64,000 nucleotides of DNA from Apodemus sylvaticus (Eukaryota; Chordata; Mammalia; Rodentia; Muridae). Positions 63,641-64,000 of the stretch are shown in pieces. A model generated the notes under the pieces. It was given only the letters and a program-made list of their open reading frames with translations, was not told where the DNA came from and did no database searches. The position numbers were made by a program, and so were the translations under genes. The stretch covers positions 91,549,423 through 91,613,422 of the forward strand of contig NC_067495.1 of the NCBI RefSeq assembly GCF_947179515.1, in the 5' to 3' direction. Position 1 is the stretch's first letter. Each line of letters opens with the position of its first letter.

Positions 63641-63822
63641 AGCCCTCCCTGTGTTCCTCCCACATCCCTTTTCTCCTCTAAATTCCATAAATGCAAGTAA
63701 ACATAAACACAAGATACTTGCCTATCAGGCTTGTGGAACATGATATCTCCATTTCCATACATCATACATCATTTTTTTATGTGAAAGAGGTAATTTTGTT
63801 CCTTTTAAAAATGAACAAAGAT

Positions 63823-64000
63823 GGGGCTGGAGAGATGGCTCAGCAGTTAAGAACACTGACTGTTCTTCCAGAGGTCCTGAGTTCAATTCCTAGTAACTAC
63901 ATGGTGGTTCACAACCATCTGTAATGGGATCAAACGCTCTCTTCTGGTGTGTATCTGAGGACAGCTACAGTATATAAATAAAAATAAATAAATCTTTTTT
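63823..64000 (+). repeat. B2 SINE, young, at window edge
   Basis: 'ggggctggagagatggctca', 'gactgttcttccagaggtcc', 'atggtggttcacaaccatct', then an (AAATAA) tail running to the edge. Confidence 0.97.

Larger units (their letters stand above)
61201..64000. other. Upstream flank of Taf7l
   Basis: AT-rich sequence without recognisable exons. It contains a B2-type 3' half (about 61590-61790), an antisense B3, antisense L1 sequence, further SINEs and a young B2 at the edge. Confidence 0.6.

Overview
The window is vertebrate nuclear DNA from a murine rodent, most likely Mus or a close relative. It is dense in rodent SINEs (B1, B2/B3, B4, ID), ancient mammalian repeats (MIR, L2, L1M, an MLT1-like LTR) and long microsatellites. 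Several B1 copies carry the 'gatttctgag' variant I associate with Mus-type B1 rather than rat. No bacterial-style gene organisation is present. Both genes are multi-exon genes with short exons, recognised by reading exons, splice sites and codon phase directly.

Layout. Positions 1-7159 are repeat-rich flanking sequence with no supported exon. Drp2 (dystrophin-related protein 2) lies on the + strand. Its 22 coding exons run from 7221 to 35665, join in frame and give 957 codons plus stop, the length I recall for the human protein. A long 3'UTR follows to a polyadenylation signal at 39453. A GC-rich segment at about 10.38-10.71 kb looks like an alternative first exon leading to translation from internal Met79. 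From about 39.8 to 43.3 kb is the tail-to-tail intergenic interval. It holds a retrocopy of an endogenous-retrovirus transcript end bounded by a 12-bp target-site duplication. Taf7l (TFIID subunit 7-like) lies on the - strand: 13 coding exons from 61134 down to 43472, 487 codons plus stop. Positions 61.2-64 kb are upstream flank with L1 and SINE sequence.

The pair is convergent, matching the DRP2-TAF7L neighbourhood on the mammalian X chromosome (established knowledge), so the window is inferred to be X-linked. DRP2 is a membrane-cytoskeleton linker of the dystrophin family, best known in Schwann cells with periaxin and dystroglycan. TAF7L is a germ-cell paralogue of the TFIID subunit TAF7. 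The two genes are neighbours, not a functional unit.

The points most worth a second look are in Taf7l: a minor-spliceosome (U12-type) AT-AG intron with near-ideal signals; a candidate second, GC-box-associated first exon inside intron 1 that keeps the reading frame; a 20-residue Asp run built from two copies of a 30-bp block; and a minisatellite plus segmental duplications in intron 1. Others are the 5' leader and alternative first exon of Drp2, a NAGNAG acceptor, nested SINE insertions with intact duplications, and several tracts able to form non-B DNA. I see no new multi-gene system.
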